DNA of 21,031 nucleotides, taken from NCBI GenBank assembly GCA_025997655.1, contig BNUW01000026.1, forward strand, positions 1 through 21,031, in the 5' to 3' direction. How positions within the stretch are numbered: the stretch's first letter is position 1; every line of letters begins with the position of its first letter. The notes under the pieces are model-generated. The model saw only the letters and a list, made by a program, of their open reading frames with translations, ran no database searches and was not told the origin of the DNA. Shown here piece by piece: positions 7,063 to 15,300 of the stretch. The position numbers and the translations under genes are program-made. The DNA comes from Spirochaetia bacterium. Lineage in GTDB: Bacteria > Spirochaetota > Spirochaetia > Treponematales > Breznakiellaceae.

Positions 7063-7524
7063 CTACCAACTATAAGGACTATCAGAAGGAATACTATATT
7101 GACGTGATGAGGGCTCTTCCTCTAGCTGCTGAAAACGTCTAGCATTTGCCTGGGCTGAATCATATGCACTCTGACCGCCATAAGCAACCGCATTATAAAA
7201 AATGGTTACTAAGAAACTTGGGACACCTGCAGCTTGCAAATCACTACGAAAATTATTGTCAGCTTCACGCTTTGACATACCGGGCATGCTGTAAGCCCTA
7301 TCATGACGATCACAGGCCCCACCGTCTCCCAAACTATTTAGGATAGCAACTAATTTATCCGGCGTTCCCGCTGCGCCACATCCATTAGGAAGTTTACCCG
7401 AACGCGCAATCTCAAGCATACGATTTTTCTCACTATTGAATGTTGTTTCAGCATAACAAATCTGGGCATAAGTAGCAGACACGGTAGCTAAAACTAAAAC
7501 AAAAGCAAATACTACTCTTTTCAT
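7063..7524 (-). CDS. Secreted phospholipase A2-like protein
   Basis: A 153-residue protein with a clear signal peptide (hydrophobic core 4-17, probable cut after ATYA at 20). Residues 48-89 match the phospholipase A2 core: NGCG (C49), then GACDRHD with C71, catalytic H74 and D75, then a Tyr and the READNNFRSDL helix containing D89 and D95. C49 and C71 could form a disulfide. PLA2 enzymes cleave the sn-2 acyl chain of glycerophospholipids using a His-Asp dyad. The calcium loop is not obvious, so activity is uncertain. The start is supported by an excellent GGAGGTGA ribosome site 6 bases before the ATG. It lies downstream of two secreted ankyrin proteins on the same strand, which suggests a secreted protein cluster. 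Confidence 0.75.
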   Translation of the reverse strand: MKRVVFAFVLVLATVSATYAQICYAETTFNSEKNRMLEIARSGKLPNGCGAAGTPDKLVAILNSLGDGGACDRHDRAYSMPGMSKREADNNFRSDLQAAGVPSFLVTIFYNAVAYGGQSAYDSAQANARRFQQLEEEPSSRQYSIPSDSPYSW

Positions 7525-7590
7525 AAAAAATCACCTCCAATTTTAATAACCAAAAGACGGAACATTTCTGATACAACTTTTAGATACCTT

Positions 7591-8511
7591 TTAGTTAGCA
7601 ATAGCCTCTATAAAGACTACACCTGCTCTCGCTCCATTTACGGTTTTCCATTTCCGTTCTGCTTGGCGTTCTGCTTCACTTGCATTAGCAGCGGATTCCA
7701 TAAACGGCATACTCTTTTTGGTACCATTTTCTACATAATACACCGAAACATTAAAGATTCTTGATGGTGGAGTAGGTCTTGAGGCAGAATTACCACTTGA
7801 ACCAGAAGAAGATGATGGCGCTGATTCTACATATACATTGGTCGTGGAGGATTGGGCTGGCGCTGTAACTTGTTTAGGTGCAAAGTCAATCGCTCCATGT
7901 TCTTTTAAATAATTGTAAACTTCAATTTCGCCCTTGTCATATGCAATTGAAGCGGCAGTTTCCCCGGCTTCATTTCTAAGATTAACGTTTGCCCCTAACT
8001 CAACCAAGGAACGGACTACATTAATATCTATACTACTCTTTTTTGCTGTTTGTATAAGAAGCGTATTATTATTTGCATAACGTTTATTTAAGTCCATTGA
8101 CATTTCGAACATAATTTTACGGGCAGTATTATAGTCCTGTTTTTTTAACGCTTCCTCAAACGCATCATAAAGTGATTTTGTTTTCTTAATATCTATATCC
8201 ACAGGAGTATGAGAACTCCCTACGCGAAACGAAATCTCTTGTGTGTCGTAATATGAATCTATAGTCAAAGTTGTTTCATTCGTTTTTGCGCCACTACTAT
8301 TACGTGAGGCCAGTAACTTTACAGTATGCCTACCATTCTTTACTTTAATTGGGCCTGTCCTGATTGACACATTCACACCGTCAATATTAGCGCCTGCCCA
8401 CTGCTTATCATTATAAACCCCCGTAAGGTTTATAATTATTTCAGATTCCTGGGCAAAAACAAACCCCATACAACTAAGACTAAGAACAACAACAAAGCAT
8501 AAATTTTTCAA
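7591..8511 (-). CDS. Secreted ankyrin-repeat protein, paralogue 1
   Basis: A 306-residue protein with a signal peptide (1-20, FVFA cut site). A beta-rich N-terminal domain follows (about 22-105), then ankyrin repeats (about 113-208), a Ser/Thr-rich linker (about 215-250) and a conserved C-terminal domain opening with VSVYYVENGTKKS. The start is a TTG at 8511 with GGAGG upstream; the paralogue begins at the equivalent place with ATG, which supports it. Residues 176-207 are identical to 207-238 of the paralogue, although the codons differ at many third positions. Ankyrin repeats bind proteins; with the signal peptide, a periplasmic or exported binding role is likely. Partner unknown. Confidence 0.75.
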   Translation of the reverse strand: MKNLCFVVVLSLSCMGFVFAQESEIIINLTGVYNDKQWAGANIDGVNVSIRTGPIKVKNGRHTVKLLASRNSSGAKTNETTLTIDSYYDTQEISFRVGSSHTPVDIDIKKTKSLYDAFEEALKKQDYNTARKIMFEMSMDLNKRYANNNTLLIQTAKKSSIDINVVRSLVELGANVNLRNEAGETAASIAYDKGEIEVYNYLKEHGAIDFAPKQVTAPAQSSTTNVYVESAPSSSSGSSGNSASRPTPPSRIFNVSVYYVENGTKKSMPFMESAANASEAERQAERKWKTVNGARAGVVFIEAIAN

Positions 8512-8571
8512 CCTGAACCTCCTTTATTTCATACAAGCATACAACTTTTATTCCGCTTGTACGTATCCTTA

Positions 8572-9609
8572 TTAATTTACTGCTACAGCCTCTAAGAAAG
8601 TCAATTTATTATTAAACCCATTTAATGACTTCCATTCTCGTTCTGCTGCTCTTTCAGCTTCAGCTTTTGATGATGCTGATTTTATGCTTGATATACTTTT
8701 CCGTGTACCATTATCCATATAATAAACGGTTACAGTATGCATGGATGCTGCTGCCCTATTAAGATCTGTTGCTATTCTCTGCGCTGTTGATGACTGTGAA
8801 GATGAGCTATTTGAAGAAGAAGATGATTCTGTATACACGTTAGTTGTTGAAGATGATGAACCAGAAGTTACAACCTGTTTAGGCTCAAAATCAACTGCAC
8901 CATGTTCTTTGAGATAATTATATACCTCAATCTCACCCTTATCATAAGCAATTGAAGCGGCAGTTTCACCCGCTTCATTTCGCAAATTTACTTTAGCGCC
9001 TGCCTCAACGAAAGCTTTTATTCCATCGAATGGAATATTTGGTTTTTTTGCTAACTGTATCAAAGCAGTATCACCATTCGAACTACGAAGGTCTATATCA
9101 CCAATGGTATTTTTATACATATAAACCACCATTGAATATTTTCCATCATCAAACTGTTTTTTTGCTAAATCCAAATATGAAGTAGAAACTGATTTTTCTA
9201 AGTATTTAATTTTACCAGAATTGGAAACGCTAAGCATTATTTGAACTGATTCATAATTGGTCACAATAGAAATAGATTTGAAATCTGTATTTTTGCCATC
9301 TCTCGTTACCCATACAGAAATAGTATTAACACCATTAGGTACATTTTCAAATTCTGCTTCGCCTAAACTACTACCGGCACTCATCGCAGAAAAGGGAGTA
9401 TTCCCCCCGTCATGGGTATTGTTTAATGATATTTTAGCAATCCAACGATTATTCTTAGAAAGGTCCCCTACTACATGAACTGTGGAGCCCTCGGCAAAAA
9501 TAAACCAGCTACAACTAAGACTAAGAATAAATACCAAGCAAAAATTTCTCATGCAAGCGCAAAGGTGCAATCTGACACCATTTTCGCCACCGTGAACTTG
9601 CGTAACCAT
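8572..9609 (-). CDS. Secreted ankyrin-repeat protein, paralogue 2
   Basis: Same plan as the adjacent paralogue: signal peptide, beta-rich N-terminal domain, ankyrin repeats (about residues 145-240 of the 345-residue frame), a Ser-rich linker (about 248-275) and a C-terminal domain opening with VTVYYMDNGTRKS. Start choice is uncertain. The ATG at 9552 (residue 20, MRNFCLVF) aligns with the paralogue start but has no Shine-Dalgarno. The ATG at 9609 has GGGGTGGTGA about 7 bases upstream but adds 19 residues before the signal peptide. The gene lies 60 bases upstream of paralogue 1 on the same strand and arose by tandem duplication. Function probably matches its twin. Confidence 0.72.
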   Translation of the reverse strand: MVTQVHGGENGVRLHLCACMRNFCLVFILSLSCSWFIFAEGSTVHVVGDLSKNNRWIAKISLNNTHDGGNTPFSAMSAGSSLGEAEFENVPNGVNTISVWVTRDGKNTDFKSISIVTNYESVQIMLSVSNSGKIKYLEKSVSTSYLDLAKKQFDDGKYSMVVYMYKNTIGDIDLRSSNGDTALIQLAKKPNIPFDGIKAFVEAGAKVNLRNEAGETAASIAYDKGEIEVYNYLKEHGAVDFEPKQVVTSGSSSSTTNVYTESSSSSNSSSSQSSTAQRIATDLNRAAASMHTVTVYYMDNGTRKSISSIKSASSKAEAERAAEREWKSLNGFNNKLTFLEAVAVN

Positions 9610-10017
9610 ACTTTTTCACCACCCCTTTACTATTTACTTTCCGGGCTCTATGGCCAATGCCAAAACTAAACCGCCTTTACGATAATCCCTGTGTTTCCAC
9701 TTCCATACGCAACCCTCGGAATAAGGGCCACCCAAATATCACCTCTTGATACCAACAGAAGTAAGCTCCATCTTCCCATTAGGATATGAGCCTTCCCAAT
9801 CAACACATACTCCCGTTAGAAAAAGCACTAATTCAATAGTCATATAAGTCTCCTTGTAGACGAAACTTCCTTCGCATAACTTGTTCTGCCCACGTCATTT
9901 CCATACCCCGCATGGCCCCAGCGCAAAACCTATCCAACGGGCAGTGCCAGGACAGCTTAAAAACCACTACCACCCTACAGACACTTCCCACCTATACCGG
10001 ACGAATTTTGTATAAAT
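9610..10017. other. Stretch with short minus-strand ORFs, probable gene remnants
   Basis: No convincing gene of normal length. Three short minus-strand frames overlap in series. One ends near 9835 and reads ...MRGMEMTWAEQVMRRK..., reminiscent of the C-terminal tail of Rpn-type PD-(D/E)XK proteins. A 34-residue frame at 9739-9843 has AAGGAGA upstream. A 37-residue frame at 9666-9779 contains SRGDIWVALIP, which slightly resembles the MazF N-terminus. The overlaps and shifts suggest decay; none is secure. Confidence 0.35.
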
Positions 10018-10074
10018 TTCCGTAAAGGAAGTTTATATTCATATTTTACGATAATAATTCCGTTATGGAAGTTT
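10018..10074 (+). promoter_or_regulatory. Paired operator-like sites upstream of the XRE regulator
   Basis: TTCCGTAAAGGAAGTTT (10018-10034) and TTCCGTTATGGAAGTTT (10058-10074) are direct repeats exactly 40 bases apart, each holding the inverted core TTCC-N5-GGAA. They lie just upstream of the XRE gene, and the second overlaps a possible -35 box (TTGTCA, 10073-10078) that is followed by TAAACT (10095-10100). Autoregulation by the XRE protein is the obvious inference. Confidence 0.6.
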
Positions 10075-10114
10075 GTCAATAGCTTTTTCCTCAATAAACT
10101 TAAAAAGTTAGATT

Positions 10115-10438
10115 ATGACAAGTCTACGGGCATTATTGGCCTATAATATGAAAGAACAGAGGCGTATTTTAGGTATTACCCAGGCGCAACTGGCCGAAAG
10201 GGTCGGTACTTCAACCCATTACATAGGACAGATAGAACTTGAGAACAAGTATCCAACCCCTGAAATGCTGGAACGGGTAGCTGCCGCCCTTGAAATCGAC
10301 AGCCCCCAACTCTTTTCAATGAATTCATTTACCGATGATGCTGTCAAACGGTTTCAGGAAGGGGTTTTGTCCGATGTGGGAACAGCCATAGCCCAAGCCG
10401 TTGACTCCCGATTGGTTGAACTCAAGAAATTAGGCTAA
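10115..10438 (+). CDS. XRE/Cro-type helix-turn-helix regulator
   Basis: A 107-residue cytoplasmic DNA-binding protein. The five-helix Xre fold spans about residues 8-65, with the helix-turn-helix at about 22-47 (TQAQLAERVGTSTHYIGQIE) and the following ENKYPTPEMLERVAAALE segment typical of HTH_3. The C-terminal 40 residues are helical and could dimerise. No ribosome site precedes the ATG at 10115; the candidate promoter leaves a leader of about 8 bases. Two TTCC-N5-GGAA sites upstream are likely operators. It stands alone in a patch with toxin-antitoxin remnants, so it may be an orphan antitoxin or regulator; no adjacent partner toxin was seen. Confidence 0.85.
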   Translation: MTSLRALLAYNMKEQRRILGITQAQLAERVGTSTHYIGQIELENKYPTPEMLERVAAALEIDSPQLFSMNSFTDDAVKRFQEGVLSDVGTAIAQAVDSRLVELKKLG

Positions 10439-10730
10439 TGCCGCATTTGAAAAAAGCGTTATTATAGACAATACAAAGGTACCAAATTTTCCAAAATAGT
10501 ACTTTATTTCGTTATCTCCCTTGATCGCTATACACTCTTATAGTATAAATGGAGTATGTCGAAGATTTTAACGGGAACCTGCGGCATCTTTTATGATGGT
10601 AGCGTTAGCGGCGTTTACCACCCCTAACACCCCGATATGATACCTTTATGCTCGGTGATAATAGACTATTACCAAGTGTTTTTTTACGCTATTTCCCAAT
10701 GTGAGGCGCCGGGCACACCCTACGCCCTAA
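10439..10730. other. Intergenic stretch with no credible gene
   Basis: About 290 bases of mixed composition downstream of the XRE gene. Short frames occur on both strands, for example a minus-strand frame reading VLGVVNAANATIIKDAAGSR near 10580-10640. None has normal length or a clear ribosome site. It looks like decayed coding sequence. Confidence 0.4.
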
Positions 10731-10860
10731 CTACGACTTGAACCCAACTATGGCAACAAACACCGCAAGTACGGTCGTAATTACGCCGCCAATGGCAATA
10801 CGGTGGGACCAGCGTACCGAACGGTACGCACTTTTCCCCTGGGTAAAAGTAGTGGTGTGG
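10731..10860 (-). pseudogene. C-terminal remnant of a small membrane protein
   Basis: A minus-strand frame ending at TAG (10733-10731) encodes a polar stretch (FTQGKSAYRSVRWSHR) and then one hydrophobic helix (IAIGGVITTVLAVFVAIVGF) close to the C-terminus. The frame has no ATG and runs upstream into the 50-base REP-like repeat, then meets a stop. The repeat seems to have cut off or replaced the 5' part. A perfect palindrome GCGTACCG-AA-CGGTACGC lies inside it at 10812-10829. Family not recognised. Confidence 0.4.
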
Positions 10861-10900
10861 GAGGACGGCCGTCCAAATAATGGGCGGCATCCTACTCGAT
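10851..10900 (-). repeat. REP-like 50-base repeat, copy 1
   Basis: Matches 11343-11392 at 48 of 50 bases in the same orientation. It contains the perfect palindrome GGACGGCCGTCC (10863-10874). Read on the minus strand it starts with GTAG and folds into an imperfect hairpin (AGGATGCCGCCC with GGACGGCCGTCCT, one bulged C, one mismatch, loop ATTATTT). A GTAG foot beside a bulged hairpin is the layout of REP elements moved by RAYT transposases. Confidence 0.7.
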
Positions 10901-10966
10901 CCCGGCCACCATGGGCTTTCCCCTTTCCACGAAAACCGGCTATACTAACAAGGAGAAGTCAATACC

Positions 10967-11221
10967 ATGCCAACCGTGAAAGCCTATTATGACGGAACAA
11001 CACTTTTTCCCATTGAAGCCCTGTATCTTCCCAAAGGGAAAGTTGTTAATCTGACCATTGCCGATGAGGAAACCCCCAGCCCTGAAATAGCCAGGAAGTT
11101 GGCCCAACTGAAATGTATTGAGGATGATCTTGAAAGGCTCAATGAAACCGAACCACTCCCCCCGGAATTCGACGAGATTATGGCCCGACGGGTAAATTTT
11201 GCAAGGAAACTGGATTTGTGA
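10967..11221 (+). CDS. Small antitoxin-like protein (VapB position)
   Basis: An 84-residue protein. The N-terminal strand-loop-strand TVKAYYDGTTLFPIEALYLPKGKVVNLTI resembles AF2212/DUF104-like and VapB-type antitoxin N-termini, and the acidic helical C-terminus is suited to toxin binding. AGGAGA lies 10 bases before the ATG, and TATACT at 10941-10946 is a plausible -10 box without a clear -35. The stop TGA overlaps the GTG start of a VapC-like toxin, the coupling expected for antitoxin-toxin pairs. Because that toxin is truncated, this is probably an orphaned antitoxin. Confidence 0.6.
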   Translation: MPTVKAYYDGTTLFPIEALYLPKGKVVNLTIADEETPSPEIARKLAQLKCIEDDLERLNETEPLPPEFDEIMARRVNFARKLDL

Positions 11222-11342
11222 GTGTTTTTTGTCTTGATTCTAATATCGTTTCCTTTTATATGCGGAAGAACCAACAGATTATTCAACGGCTTCATTTCGA
11301 TATATGCATGATGAACAAAAAATCGCGCTGGTCTTTTACACT
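11218..11342 (+). pseudogene. Truncated VapC-like PIN-domain toxin
   Basis: The GTG start overlaps the antitoxin stop. The first 25 residues read like a VapC N-terminus: VFCLDSNIVSFYMRKNQQIIQRL, with the first catalytic Asp of PIN RNases in the LDSN motif. After about 11292 the match ends. The frame passes through unrelated sequence into the second REP-like repeat and then antisense to the nucleotidyltransferase gene, closing only at 11511. The remaining acidic residues of the PIN site are missing, so the toxin should be inactive. Confidence 0.65.
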
Positions 11343-11392
11343 AGTGGTGTGTGAGGACGGCCGTCCAAATAATGGGCGGCATCCTACCCGAT
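11343..11392 (-). repeat. REP-like 50-base repeat, copy 2
   Basis: Second copy of 10851-10900, 492 bases further on, with two differences. It lies between the truncated toxin and the stop codon (11400-11398) of the AbiEii-type gene. On the minus strand it encodes a 13-residue frame MPPIIWTAVLTHH, a phrase I recall from treponeme small-ORF annotations but cannot verify here. Confidence 0.7.
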
Positions 11393-11397
11393 TACCC

Positions 11398-12072
11398 CTA
11401 CCCGCTCATCATATCCAGCACAATCCTTTCGATGTCCCCACAAAAAACCGCCCATTCAGGTTTCCTCGTCCAGATAATGCCGTCGAATTCCTTTTCCGGC
11501 ATGCCCCGTAAAATATCACATACCACCGGTATCTCAACACCCATTTCCTTTTCCCGGGCATCTTGTATTGCCGCCGACCAATCAACCGTTTCATGCAGGG
11601 CGATTTCCCGGATATCCGCCACATCCTTTCCGGCAAAGCGAAAAAGGGCGGTTAATTTATTTGAAAGCATATTGCGGATAGAATCGGTCCGGTCAAATAA
11701 GGGAGTTTTCAGTATATCACCAAAATGAGGGGCCACGTCATTCACAAAATCCAATTTTAAAACGGCGTCCGACTTATTCCATCGCACTTTGAACGAAGTA
11801 AAATTCTTGGCGCTGGTAAAGTCAGAATCGGCATTCCAGGAAAAACCATCTTCCCGAAGTTTATCAAAAATAATACCCACCTGTGCCGGATATTCAGCAT
11901 CGGCGTTCACAAAAAAATCAAGGTCGTCAGAATAGCGGTGATGGTAATAGGCCCTGCTAAGTGCGGTACCACCGGTGAGAAAAAACCGTGTCCCGCAGCG
12001 GCTTATAGTGTTCATCACCCCATCTTGCAGGGGGTACAGGCTCTCTTCGTAAAATTGCGAGGGCAAAATCAT
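11398..12072 (-). CDS. AbiEii/AbiGii-type nucleotidyltransferase toxin
   Basis: A 224-residue cytoplasmic protein with the diagnostic nucleotidyltransferase core: LTGGTALSR (32-40), then HHRYSDDLDFF (44-54), which gives the GG motif and the D49/D50/D52 acidic cluster, and a later NKLTALFRFAGKDVADIREI helix typical of AbiEii. Family members act as toxins of type IV toxin-antitoxin or phage-abortive systems by transferring nucleotides, including to tRNA in characterised relatives. The start at 12072 keeps the conserved LYPLQDGV helix before the GG motif. It overlaps the upstream partner gene by 116 bases in another frame, an unusually long overlap. The partner would be the antitoxin by position. 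Confidence 0.85.
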   Translation of the reverse strand: MILPSQFYEESLYPLQDGVMNTISRCGTRFFLTGGTALSRAYYHHRYSDDLDFFVNADAEYPAQVGIIFDKLREDGFSWNADSDFTSAKNFTSFKVRWNKSDAVLKLDFVNDVAPHFGDILKTPLFDRTDSIRNMLSNKLTALFRFAGKDVADIREIALHETVDWSAAIQDAREKEMGVEIPVVCDILRGMPEKEFDGIIWTRKPEWAVFCGDIERIVLDMMSG

Positions 12073-12334
12073 AGTGAATCCTCAGTTCCCGGGGGAAAAG
12101 AGCCCGGGCAATTTTAGGGGTGTAGAGTTCTTTAACCTTATCCACCCCCCAAAGCGCGATAATCCGGTGCCAGGGGACCCGCCCAAGGCAGCGGAGAAAT
12201 ATGCGGTCCTGGTCAAACCCCCCGGCATTTTCAAGCCGGCCCTCCACCACCGCCAGCATATCCTCCGGGGATACGTTGTAATCCCAGTTGAGGGACCGCA
12301 TCATTTCTATTTTTTCGTTATAACTTAAGGTCAT
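11957..12334 (-). CDS. Small partner of the AbiEii-type nucleotidyltransferase
   Basis: About 125 residues from the ATG at 12334 (MTLSYNEKIEM). No named domain is recognised. Features are a SPEDMLAVVEGR helix, an FLRCLGRVPWHRIIALWG segment and a basic C-terminus. Related unnamed proteins sit next to AbiEii genes in other spirochaetes as far as I recall. A longer frame begins at 12370, but that ATG lies within the -35 box, so transcripts from this promoter would not contain it. The 3' third overlaps the toxin gene by 116 bases, so translation of the two is coupled. Antitoxin function is inferred from position. Confidence 0.65.
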   Translation of the reverse strand: MTLSYNEKIEMMRSLNWDYNVSPEDMLAVVEGRLENAGGFDQDRIFLRCLGRVPWHRIIALWGVDKVKELYTPKIARALFPRELRIHYDFALAILRREPVPPARWGDEHYKPLRDTVFSHRWYRT

Positions 12335-12341
12335 GGTTACC

Positions 12342-12370
12342 AGTATAGTGCGGATGTACCGGCATGTCAA
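12342..12370 (-). promoter_or_regulatory. Consensus promoter of the AbiEii pair, near-leaderless
   Basis: On the minus strand TTGACA (12370-12365), 17 bases and TATACT (12347-12342), followed after 7 bases by the ATG at 12334. The stop TGA of the large activase lies inside the -35 box. The predicted transcription start is about one base before the ATG, and no Shine-Dalgarno is present. Confidence 0.8.
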
Positions 12371-15300
12371 AACGGCGCGCCCGCCAACTCCTTTTCAGCC
12401 TCCGCCTTGCCAATCCGGCCGTCGGTACCTGCGGTACCGTTGCCATTTTCGTCGTTAGTCCCGCCGTAGATGTCGAAGCGTTTGTTGTGGCTCCCCGCCT
12501 TGTCCACCAGGCTGGAAAGGTCGTTGCTGCCCTTGAAACGCAGGACGTTGACCATGAAGATGTTGAGCTTGTTCACGATGTTCGGGGGCAGCAGGTTGCC
12601 GTCCACCTCCACCGAAAGGATGGGGTAGTTCCGTTCCCGGGCCCAGGGGGTAAAGAGGCCTTCGATGACCCGGCCGATAAGGCAGGCGAAGGGGCTGATG
12701 TTCACGATCCCCGAATAGCCGTGATCCATGGCCGCCGCCGCAGCCCCGGAGGAAACGGCGATCTCCGAATTGAGTTCCAGGTTCACAAAGTGTTCCTGGG
12801 TGTATTTCATGATCTCGTGCATATCGTGGGGGGTGTCCGGGATGAGTCCTGTGGGGCCCAGGATGGAGAGCACCTTTTTCTCTATCGAGTGTTTCCACCA
12901 TTCCTCTATTTCCAGTTTCTTCAAATCCTTCCAGGGTTTGGAGAACAGCCGCTTCCCCGGCTTCTGCAGATTGATGAGTTTCTTTAAGGCATACTCCCGG
13001 ACAAAGTCCAGATAGTGTATCCACTCGGCAATGCCCGCCACCTTTACGACGATACCCCGTTCGCTCATCAGATCCGTAAGCTCGCCCACCGCAAAATCGT
13101 CTCGGCGCACGTAGATTTCGCCTACCACCAGGACCTTGGGACAGTCCACAACCTTACGCTTGAGGGGAATCTTTTTCACATCCCGGGCAACTTGCTCCAG
13201 TTCCGTCCAAATTTTATTCTGGTCGAATTCCACCGCGTGCATAACCTTGCGCCAGGACTTTTCAAAAGCCGTCAGGGCCTGCTCCGGATTCACCGCCACC
13301 GCTTTAAGGCTGGTCTGGATATCCTTGAGGTAATCGGCAAGGACAAAGCCCCGCCACATATCCTTAACAAAGTCACCGCCCAGTTCGCCGTAGGAATTAT
13401 CCGCAGAAAGAATGAAGATCACCACATTTTCCAGCCGTAGATCTTTGAAAAGGTTTTCGTAGTACACATAATACTGTCCCGTCCGGCAGGGACCGGTGGT
13501 AATAGGTACAAAGAGAAGGTAGAGCTCATCCTTGCGGTATTGTTCGCTAAAGAAGAACTGCAACGCGCCGCCCAATACCAGATGACTGGGCACACATTCC
13601 TTACCCGATGCGTGGGCACGGGCTACCTGAATCGTTTTACCGGTAGCCACCGGCATGGCTTCGGCGTTGATCCCCTGATGCCGCACTGCAGCGGCCATGT
13701 ACTCCGTAGAGATGGCGCCCATGTTGGACAGGAGCACTTTGACCCGTTTATTGCCCACAATAGGAACCTTCTCCCCGGTCTTATCGTTGTCGATACGGAG
13801 GTCGAAATTGTTCCCGGTGGTCCTCTCCGCCACAAAACGCCAGCCGTTATGGTACCGCTCACCCTCAATCGCGTCTTTCTTGGCCCGGTACCCGTCGATG
13901 ATGTCCAGGAAGGCCTCCACCCGGGTGTCCACCCCGGCGTCTGCGGAGTGGGAATCCAGTTCCAGCACCAGGAAGGGCTTCTGCCCCATGAACCACTTGA
14001 GGTAGTGGAGGATGAAGGAGTCCGGCGCGCAGGAAAAGTTGGTGATATAGGTAACATAGATGTTGTCTTCTTTCTTTAGTAACGCTGCGGACTTTACATC
14101 CTGCTGGCCGTAGTACCAGTACATGTTGGGGAATATATCCTCACCCTCAAAGGGCAGGATATCGAAGGGCACGATGGAAAAACCACGGGTGGTAAACTTC
14201 CGGGGTATGCCCATGTTAGCCTCCGCCGTAAAGGCGTTGTAGGGCCGCCCCAGGATGGCGATTACCGGGCGGTCCGCCTTGCGGGCATCCTTGATCGCTT
14301 CCTCGCCGAGTTTTTTTATGGCGGCAAAATAGTCATACTGTTTCTGCAACGCTTTGTCGAAGGCGGCCCTGGTCTCCGCCGGGTCAATGCCGAGCAAATC
14401 GGTCATCACCGTAAAGAGTTCCAGGGCTTTGCCCTCGCCAAACTTGAAGCTCACCACCAGGGGGAGGAATTTTTTTTTGTCCACATCGGGGAAGGCCTTT
14501 TCTATATAGTAGGGCAGGGCCTGGGTGATGGGGCAGAAGTTGGCGTGCACTTTTTCCTCGTAGCTGGGCATGTCCCGGAAATGGGGGAGCAAGATGTAGT
14601 CCGCGCCCTTGTCCAGGCAGTCCTGCACCGCCCCGTGGGCAATTTCCGCAGGGAAGCAGTAGGTGGATTCCGCACGGGCAACACCGGCGTGGGCCACTTC
14701 GGTGGAGAGGAAGGTCTGGATACCCAGTTCGTGGAAAAACCAGGAGTAGAGGGGGTAGAGGGTGTGTACCGAAAAAGCGCGGGGAATCCCCACCACAAAG
14801 TTCCGTTTATAGCTTGCCGCAGTGTTGCTGCTTGGCGCCGGGGAAGCTGCGGTGAACTGCGCCGCTGCTAGCTGCGCAGTTTTCAGGGCCTCAGATCCGC
14901 CATTTAAAACTTCCGCTTTATTGACGGCGGCTTCACCGGCTTTTATGCGTTGTAATGCTGCGGGTGATACCGGGGCGGCAAATTCTTCGAAGAGCAGTTT
15001 CTGCCGCTTCTCCACGTAATCAAAGACCGGTACATCCTTAACCTTTTTACGCATATTGGTGTATTTGTTACACCGCCCGCCAAACATGTACTTACGGCCC
15101 GGACCTCCTTGGCCGGCGCCCTCCCCGCCCACCGTCAGCACCTGGATGGGGCAGCGGTTGTCGCAGGACTGACAGGTAAAGACCCGCTCATAGCCGATGA
15201 CACGGGTCAAGAGGTCGTCGATAACCACGGGCTTTTCGTCCAGGAGGCCGTCGGCGTTCTTGCGCTTTGCCAGGAGCGCTACCCCGAAACAGCCCATGAG

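Noticed and set aside
10738..10992. Plus-strand 84-codon ORF upstream of the antitoxin
   Set aside because: It runs through the REP-like repeat and the antitoxin start and is low-complexity; the minus strand holds a more protein-like remnant.
12335..12370. Upstream ATG of the AbiEii partner gene
   Set aside because: It coincides with the -35 box, so it would not be on the transcript from the consensus promoter.
12364..12987. Plus-strand ORF antisense to the activase end
   Set aside because: Composition-driven shadow in a G+C-rich gene, with no ribosome site or domain.
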